From CAYRQP01 sp964426545 (lineage in GTDB: Bacteria; Fermentibacterota; Fermentibacteria; Fermentibacterales; JCC-6): 48,959 bases of DNA. The stretch covers positions 1 to 48,959 of the forward strand of contig CAYRQP010000016.1 in NCBI GenBank assembly GCA_964426545.1, given 5' to 3'. Positions 8,460 through 17,456 of this stretch are shown in pieces (position 1 is the first letter of the stretch; the number at the start of each line of letters is the position of its first letter). The notes beneath the pieces were generated by a model that saw only the letters and a list, made by a program, of their open reading frames with translations, was not told the DNA's origin and did not search any database. The position numbers were made by a program, and so were the translations under genes.

Positions 8460-9968
8460 TTACACCCCTCCCTTCTTTAGAAGTACTTCTGCAGCGATTT
8501 CGAGGAAACTGTCTTTGATTGCAGGAATCAAAAGCAGTCCGCCGAAAACGCAGACTACAGCAAGAATTACAAGTGAAATTCGCATGAATGCGGGGACCTC
8601 GTTCAACTGTGCATATTTCTCATTGAGTTTTCCAAGGAAGGCAAATCTTGTAGCCTTAAGTGCATATGCAATGGTTGCAATACTCACAACAACAGCCCAT
8701 GCTGCATATCCGAGATGATTTGCCTGTACAGCTGCAACTATGATTATCAGTTTACTCCAGAACCCGGCAAAAGGCGGGATTCCTGCAAGAGACATTGCTC
8801 CTGCCATTGTGGTGCTGCTTGTTACGAACATTCTTTCTCGAATACCGCCCATCTTCTTGAGATCCCTCGTATTGGTTGCATATTCGAGTGCACCCGAATC
8901 GAGAAACAGAAGTGATTTGAAAACAGAGTGGTTAAATAGATGGAACAGTGCACCGATGATAGCAAGTTCCGTGCCGATTCCCAGTGCGAGCATTATGAAT
9001 CCGATCTGGCTGATCGAACTGTATGCCAGAAGACGTTTTAAGTCCCACTGACGCATCGCCACAACCGCTCCTACTCCCATGGAAACGGCACCGAGAACCA
9101 TCAGAACTGAAGCGATCTGCTGCGGAAATCCGAATATCGTGTAGAATATCCGCATAATCGCATAGATACCAAGCGCCTTTATCAGAACGCCTGAAAGCAT
9201 TGCGGAAATCGGTGCGGGTGCTGAAGGGTGAGCATCAGGAAGCCATGCATGGAACGGAACCACCGCAGCTTTCAGACCGAATCCTGTAAGCAACAAGGCA
9301 AATACCAAATAGAGTAAACCGGTATTCGGTTGGCCCGCAAGTGCAACTGCCATGTCGTGCATGTTCAGCAGTCCTGTTGCGCTGTAGAGAAATACTATGC
9401 CCAGCAGGATGAACATCGAACCGACTCCGCCCATTACGGCATACTTGAAAGATGCTTCGAGTTCACGCTTGCCCGTACCGAATGCGACAAGTGCATAACT
9501 TGCAATAGACGCTATCTCAAGGAATACGAAGAGGTTGAAGAGGTCTCCTGTTATTATCACACCGTTCATTCCGGCAAGCATAAGAAGAAATAATGTGAAA
9601 TACTGCCATTTCTCAGTATATCTCGTCATATAGTTCATTGAATAAACTGCAACAACAAAAGCAACGAAGTTCACTATAACCAGCATGAATGCGGTCAAAC
9701 CGTCGAGGACGAGTTGAATGCCTGCAATGTAACTATGTCCCCCAATTTGTTCCGCACCCCATTCGCCGACGGATGTTTCAAGTACCCGCGGAGAATTGCT
9801 GTCGCTGATCTGGAGAACTGAAAATACCGCAAGTACAAATACGACAAGCGGGATGAGGACACCAATTATATCGGGTATTCCCTTTATCTTCTTCAGGAGG
9901 GCAATCACAAATGCACCGGCAAGCGGCAGTGCTGCGAAAAGCGGAATCATTTCACTTGTAATTATCAT
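8460..9968 (-). CDS. mrpD: MrpD/MbhH-like proton-conducting antiporter subunit
   Basis: This large polytopic membrane protein (502 residues, about 14 helices) belongs to the NuoL/M/N-MrpA/D family. The proton_antipo core is visible around KAAVVPFHAWLPDAHPSAPA and MRQWDLKRLLAYSSISQIG. These include the conserved lysine and histidine positions of the ion channel (GLKAAVVPFH, LFHLFNHSVFKSLLFL). It is the second of two such subunits in the operon, the other being at 11338-13056. Two pumping subunits are more than the single MbhH of archaeal Mbh and more like Mbx or Mrp. Confidence 0.93.
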   Translation of the reverse strand: MIITSEMIPLFAALPLAGAFVIALLKKIKGIPDIIGVLIPLVVFVLAVFSVLQISDSNSPRVLETSVGEWGAEQIGGHSYIAGIQLVLDGLTAFMLVIVNFVAFVVAVYSMNYMTRYTEKWQYFTLFLLMLAGMNGVIITGDLFNLFVFLEIASIASYALVAFGTGKRELEASFKYAVMGGVGSMFILLGIVFLYSATGLLNMHDMAVALAGQPNTGLLYLVFALLLTGFGLKAAVVPFHAWLPDAHPSAPAPISAMLSGVLIKALGIYAIMRIFYTIFGFPQQIASVLMVLGAVSMGVGAVVAMRQWDLKRLLAYSSISQIGFIMLALGIGTELAIIGALFHLFNHSVFKSLLFLDSGALEYATNTRDLKKMGGIRERMFVTSSTTMAGAMSLAGIPPFAGFWSKLIIIVAAVQANHLGYAAWAVVVSIATIAYALKATRFAFLGKLNEKYAQLNEVPAFMRISLVILAVVCVFGGLLLIPAIKDSFLEIAAEVLLKKGGV

Positions 9969-10339
9969 CCTCTTAACTCCCTGATCTTTATAATGTCATA
10001 TGTGCCGTATTTAGAGTATATCCGTATAGCAAGTGCACACAAGAATGCAGTAGTTGCCAGTCCGATAACAATGGCAGTAAGAACAAGTGCCTGCGGAAGT
10101 GGGTCGACCATGTTTTCCGGGAGAGGTGATAGTAGTGGGTCAACTGAAAATATGGGAGCCACACCGCCTATCTTATAAGCAACGAGGATAAGAAAAAGAT
10201 TTACTGCGTACTCCGATATGGCAAGACCGATTATTATTTTGATAAGATTACGCCGCGAAAGTATCGCATATAAGCCTATACAGAACAGAATCATTGTTAA
10301 AACATATGGGAGATACTTGTCTATATCGTTAAAGTCCAT
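9965..10339 (-). CDS. mrpC: MrpC/MbhG-like (NuoK-type) antiporter subunit
   Basis: The 124-residue membrane protein has three predicted helices and the MrpC/NuoK pattern: SRRNLIKIIIGLAISEYAVN near residue 28, then DPLPQALVLTAIVIGLATTA. It contacts the MrpD-type pump subunit in Mbh and Mrp structures. It overlaps mrpB by 1 nt and mrpD by 4 nt. Confidence 0.93.
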   Translation of the reverse strand: MDFNDIDKYLPYVLTMILFCIGLYAILSRRNLIKIIIGLAISEYAVNLFLILVAYKIGGVAPIFSVDPLLSPLPENMVDPLPQALVLTAIVIGLATTAFLCALAIRIYSKYGTYDIIKIRELRG

Positions 10340-10794
10340 TACTTATCCTCCTTTTCGAACGGCTGAAGGAGAATCAGCGATAGATAGATACCGAACATAC
10401 CTGCTCCTACCTTAAGAGCTATGGCGATATTTGTGATAGGTATCGTTCCTGCACTGATGAGATTCCCGGCGGCACCGTCGTCTCCAATGAAGTTGTGAAG
10501 GAATCCGCCGGATTCCAGACCCAGAAGTGCAAGCGAGATGAACATGATTGCTCCGAGAGCTTCCACAACAGAAGTTGCCGGCTTCGAAAATACCTGTTTC
10601 GATACTTCCCTGCCGTAGGCAAGGAGCAGATTTATGAATGCAAGAGCGATGATAACTCCGCCAGCAAATCCGCCGCCGGGTGTAAGGTGTCCGTGAAGAA
10701 CAATATATATGCCGTAGAGGAAAATAAGAACCATTGTAATGCGCGTAACAGTTCTTACTATTATTGACATTCCGTGTACGCGTTCTTTACTCAT
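10339..10794 (-). CDS. mrpB: MrpB/MbhF-like antiporter subunit
   Basis: The 151-residue membrane protein has four predicted helices and the MrpB motif HGHLTPGGGFAGGVI near residue 34. A later PITNIAIALKVGAGMFGIY segment is also typical. It is part of the Na+/H+ antiporter-like membrane arm. It overlaps the upstream MbhDE-like gene by 8 nt. Confidence 0.93.
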   Translation of the reverse strand: MSKERVHGMSIIVRTVTRITMVLIFLYGIYIVLHGHLTPGGGFAGGVIIALAFINLLLAYGREVSKQVFSKPATSVVEALGAIMFISLALLGLESGGFLHNFIGDDGAAGNLISAGTIPITNIAIALKVGAGMFGIYLSLILLQPFEKEDK

Positions 10795-11326
10795 CGTTAT
10801 TACCTACCTCTTTTTTTCCGACAGGTCTCATTACAGCCAGCACCCCTATCACTGCTGTGAAAAGAACTGTTGCTTCACCGAGTGTATCATAGGCTCTGTA
10901 ATCGAGAATTATTGCAGTAACTACATTAACTGCACCTGTGCCTTTGATGGCATTAAGAGGATAAAAGGTGGATACTGTCATGAGTGGTTCACCGAAGACA
11001 TTCAGATTGCCAATAAATGTACCGACAGCAACGATGGCACCGATAGCAATAAAGAGAATACCCATGAATGCACCGAATGGCCTGTATCCCGTAGGTTTCT
11101 TAGCCAAATCGCGACTGAGAGTTGCTCTGATAAGGAAAATTACTGCAACTATTTCAACGACTAACTGCGTCAAAGCTATATCGGGAGCTTTCAGCAGAAG
11201 GAAAATGATGGAAGCGGCAAGTCCGATTATTCCGACTGCAATAACAGCCGATAACCGGTTTTTAACCTGAACGGCAATTACTGCTCCCGCTATCATTACT
11301 CCCAGCAATATATAGAGTTCTACCAT
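10787..11326 (-). CDS. Fused MbhD-MbhE (MrpA C-terminal) subunit
   Basis: The 179-residue membrane protein matches the C-terminal part of MrpA, which is two genes (mbhD, mbhE) in archaeal Mbh. The first half has the DUF4040/MbhD pattern LLKAPDIALTQLVVEIVAV. The second half has the MbhE pattern VNVVTAIILDYRAYDTLGEA. So MrpA appears here as two genes: a NuoL-like pump at 11338-13056 and this fused D/E piece. It lies 11 nt after the pump gene. Confidence 0.9.
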   Translation of the reverse strand: MVELYILLGVMIAGAVIAVQVKNRLSAVIAVGIIGLAASIIFLLLKAPDIALTQLVVEIVAVIFLIRATLSRDLAKKPTGYRPFGAFMGILFIAIGAIVAVGTFIGNLNVFGEPLMTVSTFYPLNAIKGTGAVNVVTAIILDYRAYDTLGEATVLFTAVIGVLAVMRPVGKKEVGNNDE

Positions 11327-11337
11327 ATCCTACCCAA

Positions 11338-13056
11338 TCAAATCAGTATGATGCCAAGGACTACCAGCCCAAGGATAAGCCAAAGAATATATCTCGAAAG
11401 AAGTCCGTTGTGCATAAGAGAGAATATTACGCCGATTCCGCCGACGAACTTGCCTACGACATGATAGATATCGCATAATTTCTTCTCAGCCATTTTATAA
11501 GATGTCTTTATACAGCAAAGATTTCTGAATGTATCATAGAACCTTACTCCCGATACTCGCATATCAGGCATGTTTGCCAGTTTTTCCCCGCCCACGAACG
11601 GATCGACCATTCTTACTTTTCCGCGGTTGCCCAGCAGATAAACAATGAAACCTATGACAAGACCAATCAGTATCATTCCTGTTGCCAGTCCGGAGTCCCA
11701 TACACCCGGAACATCCATCTTGTCACCCAGGAGACCCCGGAACCACTCGTTGAAGAACGGAATGATCGTATTTGCGAAGACACCTATACCAACTGCAAGG
11801 AATGCAAGAATACTGATTGGTAAACCGGTAAGGAAACCCGTTCCTCCCGTATCGGTCTTCAGGCGGGCTTTAATTTCTTCTGACTGCTGTCCGAGGAAAA
11901 CTGCATTTACAACTTTCATGAAAGCCGCAAGTGTCAGAGCACTGCCTATCATGGCAATTACCAGCCAAAGTATCGAGAGACCGCTGTCCATTTCGATGAT
12001 TCCCTGGTAGACAAGCCACTTCGATGCAAAACCGTTAATTGGGGGAATACCCGAAATAGCAAGAGAACCTATCAGGAAAGTGACAAACACTAATGGAATA
12101 GACTTTATCAGTCCGCCCATTTTTGTTAGGTCACTGGTTCCGGCCTTTCGCTCGGCAGCACCCGCAGAGAGGAATAGACAGGAATTATAGATAGAGCAGT
12201 TGAACATGTGAAAGATACCACCGGCTATTCCAATTGGATTCCCCGTGCCAATACCCAGAACCATATACCCGACCTGGCTTACTGCATGATAGCCCAGCAG
12301 ACGTTTCAGGTCCTTCTGGATAAGAGCCATCATTACCGCACCAAGAATGGTGACGGCTCCGAGTGCCATCAGAATCGTGTTCATTACACGGAACATGGTG
12401 AAAAGCGAAGAGAATACTTCCAGCGATATCCTTGCGAGAAAATATATTCCCAGAAGTTTGTCGAGTGATGCCGGCAGGAATGCAGTTACTGATGCCGGTG
12501 CATCTTCAGCGGTATCAGGCACCCATGTATGAAAAGGCATCGCCCCTGCTTTTGCGAAAGCGGCAGCAGCCATGCAGACATATGCGATTATCGCAGGTGT
12601 AGCGTTTGTTGAGTCTATGCCTGCGACTCCAAAGTTCATTGTAAGCAATCCGGCCAGTCCGCTGTCTCCCGCTGTTATTCTCCATAACAGTACTATTCCG
12701 AAAAGGAGCAGAACATCGGTTCCGCCGATCAGGATAAGTGCCTTTCGGGCGCTGTCAGGAGTGGTTTCGCGTTTGCCATAGGCAATCAGTAGATAAAGCA
12801 GAAGCCCGAGGAAACCCCAGAAGAGAAGCAGTATAATCCAGTTGTTCGCAAATAGGACTCCGAGTGCTGCAACATAGGATGCAGTGAGGTAAATGTAGTA
12901 CTTGAACAACCCTTTGTGTCCCTTCATGCTCCTTATCGAATAGATTACGACAAGAACAAAGAAGAGTGATGCAAAAGCTGCACAAAGCATGGAAAGTGTG
13001 GAGACAGCAAAAAATTCCTCGGGATTCGTGAGAGGTTTAATTATGAAGTCAAACAT
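11338..13056 (-). CDS. NuoL/EchA/MrpA-like proton-translocating membrane subunit
   Basis: A large polytopic protein (572 residues) with the proton_antipo domain: AKAGAMPFHTWVPDTAEDAP near residues 168-187, ALIQKDLKRLLGYHAVSQVG and MFNCSIYNSCLFLSAG. After the pump domain comes a tail with VGGEKL and VRFYDTFRNL, amphipathic segments and a final hydrophobic helix. This is like EchA and HyfB-type hydrogenase subunits and may correspond to the lateral helix of NuoL. It overlaps the large-subunit gene by 1 nt. With the MrpD homologue it gives the complex two ion pumps. Confidence 0.92.
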   Translation of the reverse strand: MFDFIIKPLTNPEEFFAVSTLSMLCAAFASLFFVLVVIYSIRSMKGHKGLFKYYIYLTASYVAALGVLFANNWIILLLFWGFLGLLLYLLIAYGKRETTPDSARKALILIGGTDVLLLFGIVLLWRITAGDSGLAGLLTMNFGVAGIDSTNATPAIIAYVCMAAAAFAKAGAMPFHTWVPDTAEDAPASVTAFLPASLDKLLGIYFLARISLEVFSSLFTMFRVMNTILMALGAVTILGAVMMALIQKDLKRLLGYHAVSQVGYMVLGIGTGNPIGIAGGIFHMFNCSIYNSCLFLSAGAAERKAGTSDLTKMGGLIKSIPLVFVTFLIGSLAISGIPPINGFASKWLVYQGIIEMDSGLSILWLVIAMIGSALTLAAFMKVVNAVFLGQQSEEIKARLKTDTGGTGFLTGLPISILAFLAVGIGVFANTIIPFFNEWFRGLLGDKMDVPGVWDSGLATGMILIGLVIGFIVYLLGNRGKVRMVDPFVGGEKLANMPDMRVSGVRFYDTFRNLCCIKTSYKMAEKKLCDIYHVVGKFVGGIGVIFSLMHNGLLSRYILWLILGLVVLGIILI

Positions 13057-14234
13057 TACTTACCTACCCTTTTCATTCTTGCAGTCTTTTCCTGACTCAT
13101 GCGGACAAGGTCCTGTCCGTTATAAAGTAGTTTCCCGGCTGTGTTCTTAACTGCAACTCTCTCCGTGCAACAGTAGCATGGGTCGATTGCTGCAAGGATT
13201 ATCGTGGCATCGGAGATTGTCTCACCGATAACGGTTGCCTTGAATGTCGGGAGGTTCATGAATGTCGGTGCTCTCACCTTATGACGCTGCGGACGGTTGG
13301 TCCCGTCGCTTTTCACATAATGAAAGGTTTCACCGCGGGGGGCTTCGATATGACCGATGCCTTCGCCAAGCGGAATGTCTTTAATTCTGGCGTCTATCTC
13401 GCCTTCGGGGAGATTATTCAGACAGTATTTTATTATTTTAATCGATTCGAATGTTTCCAGGATTCTGACGACTGCCTTGTCGAAAACGTCGCCGTTCTCA
13501 GTGACGATCATGTCCCATCTCATCTCTTCATAAGCGCCGTAGGGGGAGTCCTTGCGGACATCTCTTGCAACGCCCGATGCTCTTGAAGTAGGGCCGAGAG
13601 CACTGAACTCGAGTGCGGCTTCCTTCGAAAATACTCCAACTCCCTTGAGCCTTGCATGAAGGACAGGGTCATCGAGCACTGCGTTTTTGAGCATGTCGAG
13701 GGTTGGTACTACCGAGTCGATTTTCTTCAGGCAGATTGGAATATCAGCCTTCTTTATGTCGCGACGAACACCGCCGGGCTTGAACATTGCATAATTCTGA
13801 CGGTTTCCCGACAATATTTCCATGGCATCGAGAATCTCCTCTCGCAGTTTCCATGCCCACATATAGACGGTGTTGTAGCCCAAGAAATGTCCGGCAAGAC
13901 CAAGCCAGAGAAGATGAGAGTGAATCCGTTCACCTTCGGCAATAATTGTGCGAATATACTTTGCCCGCATAGATACTTGCATTGGGAAAACATCTTCGAC
14001 TGCCCGGGTGTATGCATACGGGTGGCTTGTAGAGCAGATGCCGCAGATTCGCTCTACTAAAAAGGTACTGTTTTCAAAAGTTTTTGTTTCCGAGAGTTTT
14101 TCTATTCCGCGATGGTTGTAACCGATTTGGACATCGATATCTACAACCTTCTCGCCTTCAACTGTCAGGCTGAAGAGTTCCGGCTCTTCCTGGAGCGGAT
14201 GATACGGGCCAATCGGTATTATTGTCCTGCCCAT
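13056..14234 (-). CDS. Group 4 [NiFe]-hydrogenase large (catalytic) subunit
   Basis: This is the catalytic subunit of a membrane-bound hydrogenase (MbhL/EchE/HycE/NuoD family, 392 residues). Both NiFe ligand motifs are intact: RICGICSTSHP (Cys64, Cys67) and DPCYCCTER (Cys353, Cys356). This separates it from NuoD and MbxL, which lose these cysteines. The residue before the last ligand is Cys355, where many relatives have Ser (DPCxSC). A 33-residue tail follows Arg359, about the size of the HycE extension removed by HycI, and a HycI-like protease is encoded at 6055-6522. It overlaps nuoC and the pump gene by 1 nt each. It should reduce protons to H2 or run in reverse. Confidence 0.96.
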   Translation of the reverse strand: MGRTIIPIGPYHPLQEEPELFSLTVEGEKVVDIDVQIGYNHRGIEKLSETKTFENSTFLVERICGICSTSHPYAYTRAVEDVFPMQVSMRAKYIRTIIAEGERIHSHLLWLGLAGHFLGYNTVYMWAWKLREEILDAMEILSGNRQNYAMFKPGGVRRDIKKADIPICLKKIDSVVPTLDMLKNAVLDDPVLHARLKGVGVFSKEAALEFSALGPTSRASGVARDVRKDSPYGAYEEMRWDMIVTENGDVFDKAVVRILETFESIKIIKYCLNNLPEGEIDARIKDIPLGEGIGHIEAPRGETFHYVKSDGTNRPQRHKVRAPTFMNLPTFKATVIGETISDATIILAAIDPCYCCTERVAVKNTAGKLLYNGQDLVRMSQEKTARMKRVGK

Positions 14235-14707
14235 TATACACCCCTCGTTCTGTCAGCAGTCTCATCCCACTCTTCATAGTCCTGACGAAGGGGATAAACT
14301 TCTTTCGGCCATTCCTCGTGAAGAAGAAGGTGTCTCGGGTCAGGATGCCCCGTGAATGTAATTCCAAGCAGTTCAGCCATTTCCCTTTCGATCCAGTTGA
14401 CAGCTTCTATCTCGGCTCCGAGCGATTTACTGACTGCATTGTCGCGGTCGAGTTTTATTCTCAGGGATATAAGAAGGTTTATGTCTTCAATGATAAAGTG
14501 ATAGAGAATCTCGATCTTCGGTGGGATGTCAGTTCCGCTGGCAATATTGAATCTTGCCTTGAGTGTTCTGAAAAGGTACACGCCGAATTGAACAATTGCA
14601 TCGGGTTTAATCTCGATATACACTCTGTGCGGAGACTTATCGAAGAATTCAATGATATCGTCTCCGAAGCGTGTCTGAAGGTCCTGCAGTACTTCTTCTC
14701 TTGTCAT
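14234..14707 (-). CDS. NuoC/MbhK/EchD-like 30-kDa hydrogenase subunit
   Basis: The 157-residue soluble protein of the complex I 30-kDa family supports the large subunit in group 4 hydrogenases. The family block IEREMAELLGITFTGHPDPR is visible near residues 105-125, followed by LLLHEEWP and YPLRQDY. It overlaps the small-subunit gene by 4 nt and the large-subunit gene by 1 nt. Confidence 0.93.
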   Translation of the reverse strand: MTREEVLQDLQTRFGDDIIEFFDKSPHRVYIEIKPDAIVQFGVYLFRTLKARFNIASGTDIPPKIEILYHFIIEDINLLISLRIKLDRDNAVSKSLGAEIEAVNWIEREMAELLGITFTGHPDPRHLLLHEEWPKEVYPLRQDYEEWDETADRTRGV

Positions 14708-15129
14708 GATCCCTCGCTAAGTTTCGTTATTAATGCTACTACACCGGCTATCATCGCTTCCGGTTTAGGCGGGCATCCGGGTACATAAGCATTCACCGGA
14801 ACAATTTTATCGAGAGCAACCGGGCAGTTATAACTGTCGATGAACAAACCCTTCGAAGCTGCACAGGAACCAATAGCAATAACAAGACAGGGCTTGGGTA
14901 CCTGCTCCCAGAGGTCTTTCATTCTTTCGACTGACATCCTGTTGCATGAACCGGTAACAAGCAGAACATCTGCATGTTTGATACTGCCTGAAAGAAGAAT
15001 TCCAAAACGTTCGATGTCAAACCTTGGTGTGAGGCAGTCGAGTATTTCAATATCACAGTTGTTACAGCTTCCGGTCGATAGGTGGAAGACCCATGGTGAT
15101 TTCAATAATGCCTTTAGTTTAAGACCCAT
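14704..15129 (-). CDS. Group 4 hydrogenase small subunit (NuoB/MbhJ/EchC-like)
   Basis: The 141-residue protein carries the single proximal [4Fe-4S] cluster that passes electrons to the NiFe site. The ligands are Cys22 and Cys25 (GSCNNCDIE), Cys89 (IGSCAASKG) and Cys119 (VPGCPPKPE). This CxxC spacing is as in Mbh and Ech, unlike the CC pair of NuoB in complex I. It starts 20 nt after the NuoH-like gene and overlaps the NuoC-like gene by 4 nt. Confidence 0.95.
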   Translation of the reverse strand: MGLKLKALLKSPWVFHLSTGSCNNCDIEILDCLTPRFDIERFGILLSGSIKHADVLLVTGSCNRMSVERMKDLWEQVPKPCLVIAIGSCAASKGLFIDSYNCPVALDKIVPVNAYVPGCPPKPEAMIAGVVALITKLSEGS

Positions 15130-15149
15130 TTATACTCCAACCGTGCTTT

Positions 15150-16079
15150 CTAAAATCCAAAGTAAGCCAGAACCACAGCTGCTATTGCAAGAACCGTCAT
15201 CGGTCCCCAGAAAAATCTTACTGCCTGATCAATTCGCACCCTCGGGTTTGTATTTCGTATTACACATATCACGGCAATAATGCCGACATATTCGAGAATG
15301 GTGTAGAGAATATTGATACCATTGAGACGCAGTCCGCCGAAGAACAGGATGATGATAAAGAATGGAAGTACGAAGAGAAGCATATTCTTCATCAGTTTGA
15401 AGACTGCAAGAAGCGGTCCGCTATATTCGACTATGGGACCTTCCACAATTTCAGTTTCAGCTTCGGGAATATCGAACGGAACAAGTGCGAGCTTTGCCTG
15501 AATACACATGATAGCAACAATTATAGCTATTACTCCTGAAGCGGAACCTGCGACCAGTCCGTTTTCCTGTGCGGTAATGATGGAGCTGATTTTGAGTAAA
15601 TTACCTGTCTGAATAACCGGAACGAATGTAGCCAGTATGAATGGAAGTTCGTAAGCCATCATGAGTTTCATCTCTCTCGATGATCCAAGGCTTGCAAGTG
15701 GGTTTCCCGACGCAAATCCTGCCAGTACCAGGCTGAATGATGGTACCATCAGCAGATATAACACCACGATCCAGTCGCCCTTAAATCCAAACTGCGGGAA
15801 GAACTGATTCATCCAGAGAATCGATGAAACAGCAATCACACTGGCTATCCCGATAATTGGTGCAAACATAAACATATTCTTAGATGCCCCGAATGGAATA
15901 ACCGTTTCCTTGCCCATCAATTTAACAAGATCTATAAGCGGCTGGAGGAAAGGCGGTCCGACGCGATACTGTACTCTTGCAGTAACTTTCCTGTCTATCC
16001 AGCTGGAAACAAGACCTAACACTGCAGTAAGAAGAAAACCGAATACAAACAGAATCACAAAACTCATGACAATACTCAT
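15150..16079 (-). CDS. NuoH/MbhM/EchB-like membrane subunit
   Basis: The 309-residue membrane protein has about eight helices. It anchors the hydrogenase module in the membrane and forms the quinone-like cavity and the start of the ion path. Family motifs are SWIDRKVTARVQYRVGPP (about 26-43), GSSREMKLMMAYELP and VPFDIPEAETEIVEGPIVEY. The last contains the conserved acidic residues of the loop facing the catalytic subunit. It overlaps the ferredoxin gene by 4 nt. Confidence 0.95.
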   Translation of the reverse strand: MSIVMSFVILFVFGFLLTAVLGLVSSWIDRKVTARVQYRVGPPFLQPLIDLVKLMGKETVIPFGASKNMFMFAPIIGIASVIAVSSILWMNQFFPQFGFKGDWIVVLYLLMVPSFSLVLAGFASGNPLASLGSSREMKLMMAYELPFILATFVPVIQTGNLLKISSIITAQENGLVAGSASGVIAIIVAIMCIQAKLALVPFDIPEAETEIVEGPIVEYSGPLLAVFKLMKNMLLFVLPFFIIILFFGGLRLNGINILYTILEYVGIIAVICVIRNTNPRVRIDQAVRFFWGPMTVLAIAAVVLAYFGF

Positions 16080-16636
16080 GCTTTGTCCTTATTCCAGTGT
16101 GTCGAGTGAACTACAAGATTGTTTCCAATCCTGAATGTGTTCTCTTCTGTTTCCTGACTATCATCTAAAATTCTGATTGCACCGTAGGGACAGCTGGGAA
16201 TACAGGATGGCTCTCCCCTGCCTTCGCAAAAGTCACAAATATTGGTTAGATGGGGAAGAATTTCCGGAAATATCGTGCCATACGGGCATGAATGTGAACA
16301 TGACCTGCAACTTACGCATCGAACAGTATGCCTTACAAGCATACCTTCGGGGTCCTCCAGTTTTTCGAGTGCATCCCATGGACAGATATTCACACAGTGC
16401 GGTTCTTCGCACTTTCTGCAGACAAGATTGAAAGTGGCAAGTTCTATCAGGGCGATTACTCCGTTATTCGTCTTTTTAATCCAGTCCTGCTGATGGTAGA
16501 AGTAGCTGCAGTCGACAACGCATTCCGCACACTTGTCGGAATTGCAGATATCGAGGTTGATATAGAGTTTAGAACCTGTTGTTTCCGAATCACTGATGAT
16601 TCCGTGAAGTTGTTTAAAACTGTCTGTTTTTATCAT
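16076..16636 (-). CDS. HydN/HycB-like ferredoxin with four [4Fe-4S] clusters
   Basis: This 186-residue electron-transfer protein has sixteen cysteines in four groups: 31/36/39/43, 73/76/81/85, 107/110/113/117 and 134/137/145/149. It resembles HycB, HydN and other polyferredoxin-like subunits that link a soluble donor enzyme to a membrane hydrogenase. Here it sits between the flavoprotein gene and the NuoH-like gene. The simplest inference is that it wires the HydB/HydG-like input arm to the hydrogenase core. There is no signal peptide, so it is cytoplasmic. Confidence 0.9.
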   Translation of the reverse strand: MIKTDSFKQLHGIISDSETTGSKLYINLDICNSDKCAECVVDCSYFYHQQDWIKKTNNGVIALIELATFNLVCRKCEEPHCVNICPWDALEKLEDPEGMLVRHTVRCVSCRSCSHSCPYGTIFPEILPHLTNICDFCEGRGEPSCIPSCPYGAIRILDDSQETEENTFRIGNNLVVHSTHWNKDKA

Positions 16637-16639
16637 TTT

Positions 16640-17455
16640 CTACTCCCAGATACCAGGGAACTCTTTGACTTCATCATAGGTAAAGACGGGGCCGTCCTTA
16701 CAGCAATAGAATGTACCGAGCCTGCAATGTCCGCATTTTCCGAATCCGCAGGACATATTTTTCTCCATCGAAAGATAGATGTCTTCATCCTTCACGCCGA
16801 GTTCAACAAGCTTGAAAGTAACGAACTTCATCATTATCGGCGGACCGCAGACAATGGCAACAGCATTGCTGAAATCGACATCCGAATCTTCCATTATTGT
16901 CGTGACAAGACCGACGTGACCATCCCATGTGTCATCACCGTTATCTACTGTGATACGCATTTCGAGGTCATCACGCTTAGTCCATTCCTGCATCTGATCG
17001 CGATAAACAAGTTCGCTCGGTTCCCTGCACCCTGCGCGGTATACGAGTTTATTCAATTTGTCCCGCATGTGGAAAAGACCGTACATAAGTGCACGGATAG
17101 GAGCAAGCCCCACACCGCCGCCTATGATATAAACATCTTTTCCTTCGAACTTCTCGAGCGGATATCCTTTGCCAAGCGGTCCCCTGAGACCAACCGTGTC
17201 TCCGGGCTTGAGTTCATGGATTGCATCCGTGACCTTTCCTACCTTGACGATCGTGATCTCCATTTCATCTTCTACTTTATAATCCGAAGACGGAGTGAAT
17301 GGAGCTTCGCCTACTCCCGGAATTGACATTTCCATGAATTCTCCGGGGGTGAATGTCAGGTCTTCCTTTGGCTTTAATCTGAAAGTTTTGATTGAAGGGG
17401 TTTCTGCAGTGACTTCGAGAACTTCTGCTTCGATGGAACGGTATGGATTTTTCAT
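16640..17455 (-). CDS. HydG/AsrB-like FAD/NAD(P)-binding oxidoreductase subunit
   Basis: This 271-residue flavoprotein belongs to the ferredoxin-NADP reductase-like family that includes sulfhydrogenase gamma (HydG), anaerobic sulfite reductase B and DHOD electron-transfer subunits. It has an N-terminal FAD-binding beta-barrel (FRLKPK to PGEFMEMSIPG). The NAD(P)-binding fold has VYIIGGGVGLAPIRALMYG near residue 110 and VAIVCGPPIMMKF. A C-terminal [2Fe-2S] motif CGFGKCGHC plus a later Cys spans about 236-252. It should exchange electrons with NADH or NADPH, though cofactor preference cannot be read from sequence alone. It starts 1 nt after the HydB-like gene. Confidence 0.92.
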   Translation of the reverse strand: MKNPYRSIEAEVLEVTAETPSIKTFRLKPKEDLTFTPGEFMEMSIPGVGEAPFTPSSDYKVEDEMEITIVKVGKVTDAIHELKPGDTVGLRGPLGKGYPLEKFEGKDVYIIGGGVGLAPIRALMYGLFHMRDKLNKLVYRAGCREPSELVYRDQMQEWTKRDDLEMRITVDNGDDTWDGHVGLVTTIMEDSDVDFSNAVAIVCGPPIMMKFVTFKLVELGVKDEDIYLSMEKNMSCGFGKCGHCRLGTFYCCKDGPVFTYDEVKEFPGIWE

Positions 17456-17456
17456 T

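Noticed and set aside
16328..17326. A 332-codon open frame on the plus strand
   Set aside because: It lies antisense to the ferredoxin and flavoprotein genes, whose cysteine motifs and family blocks are certain. Its own translation has no recognisable domain; it is a shadow frame.
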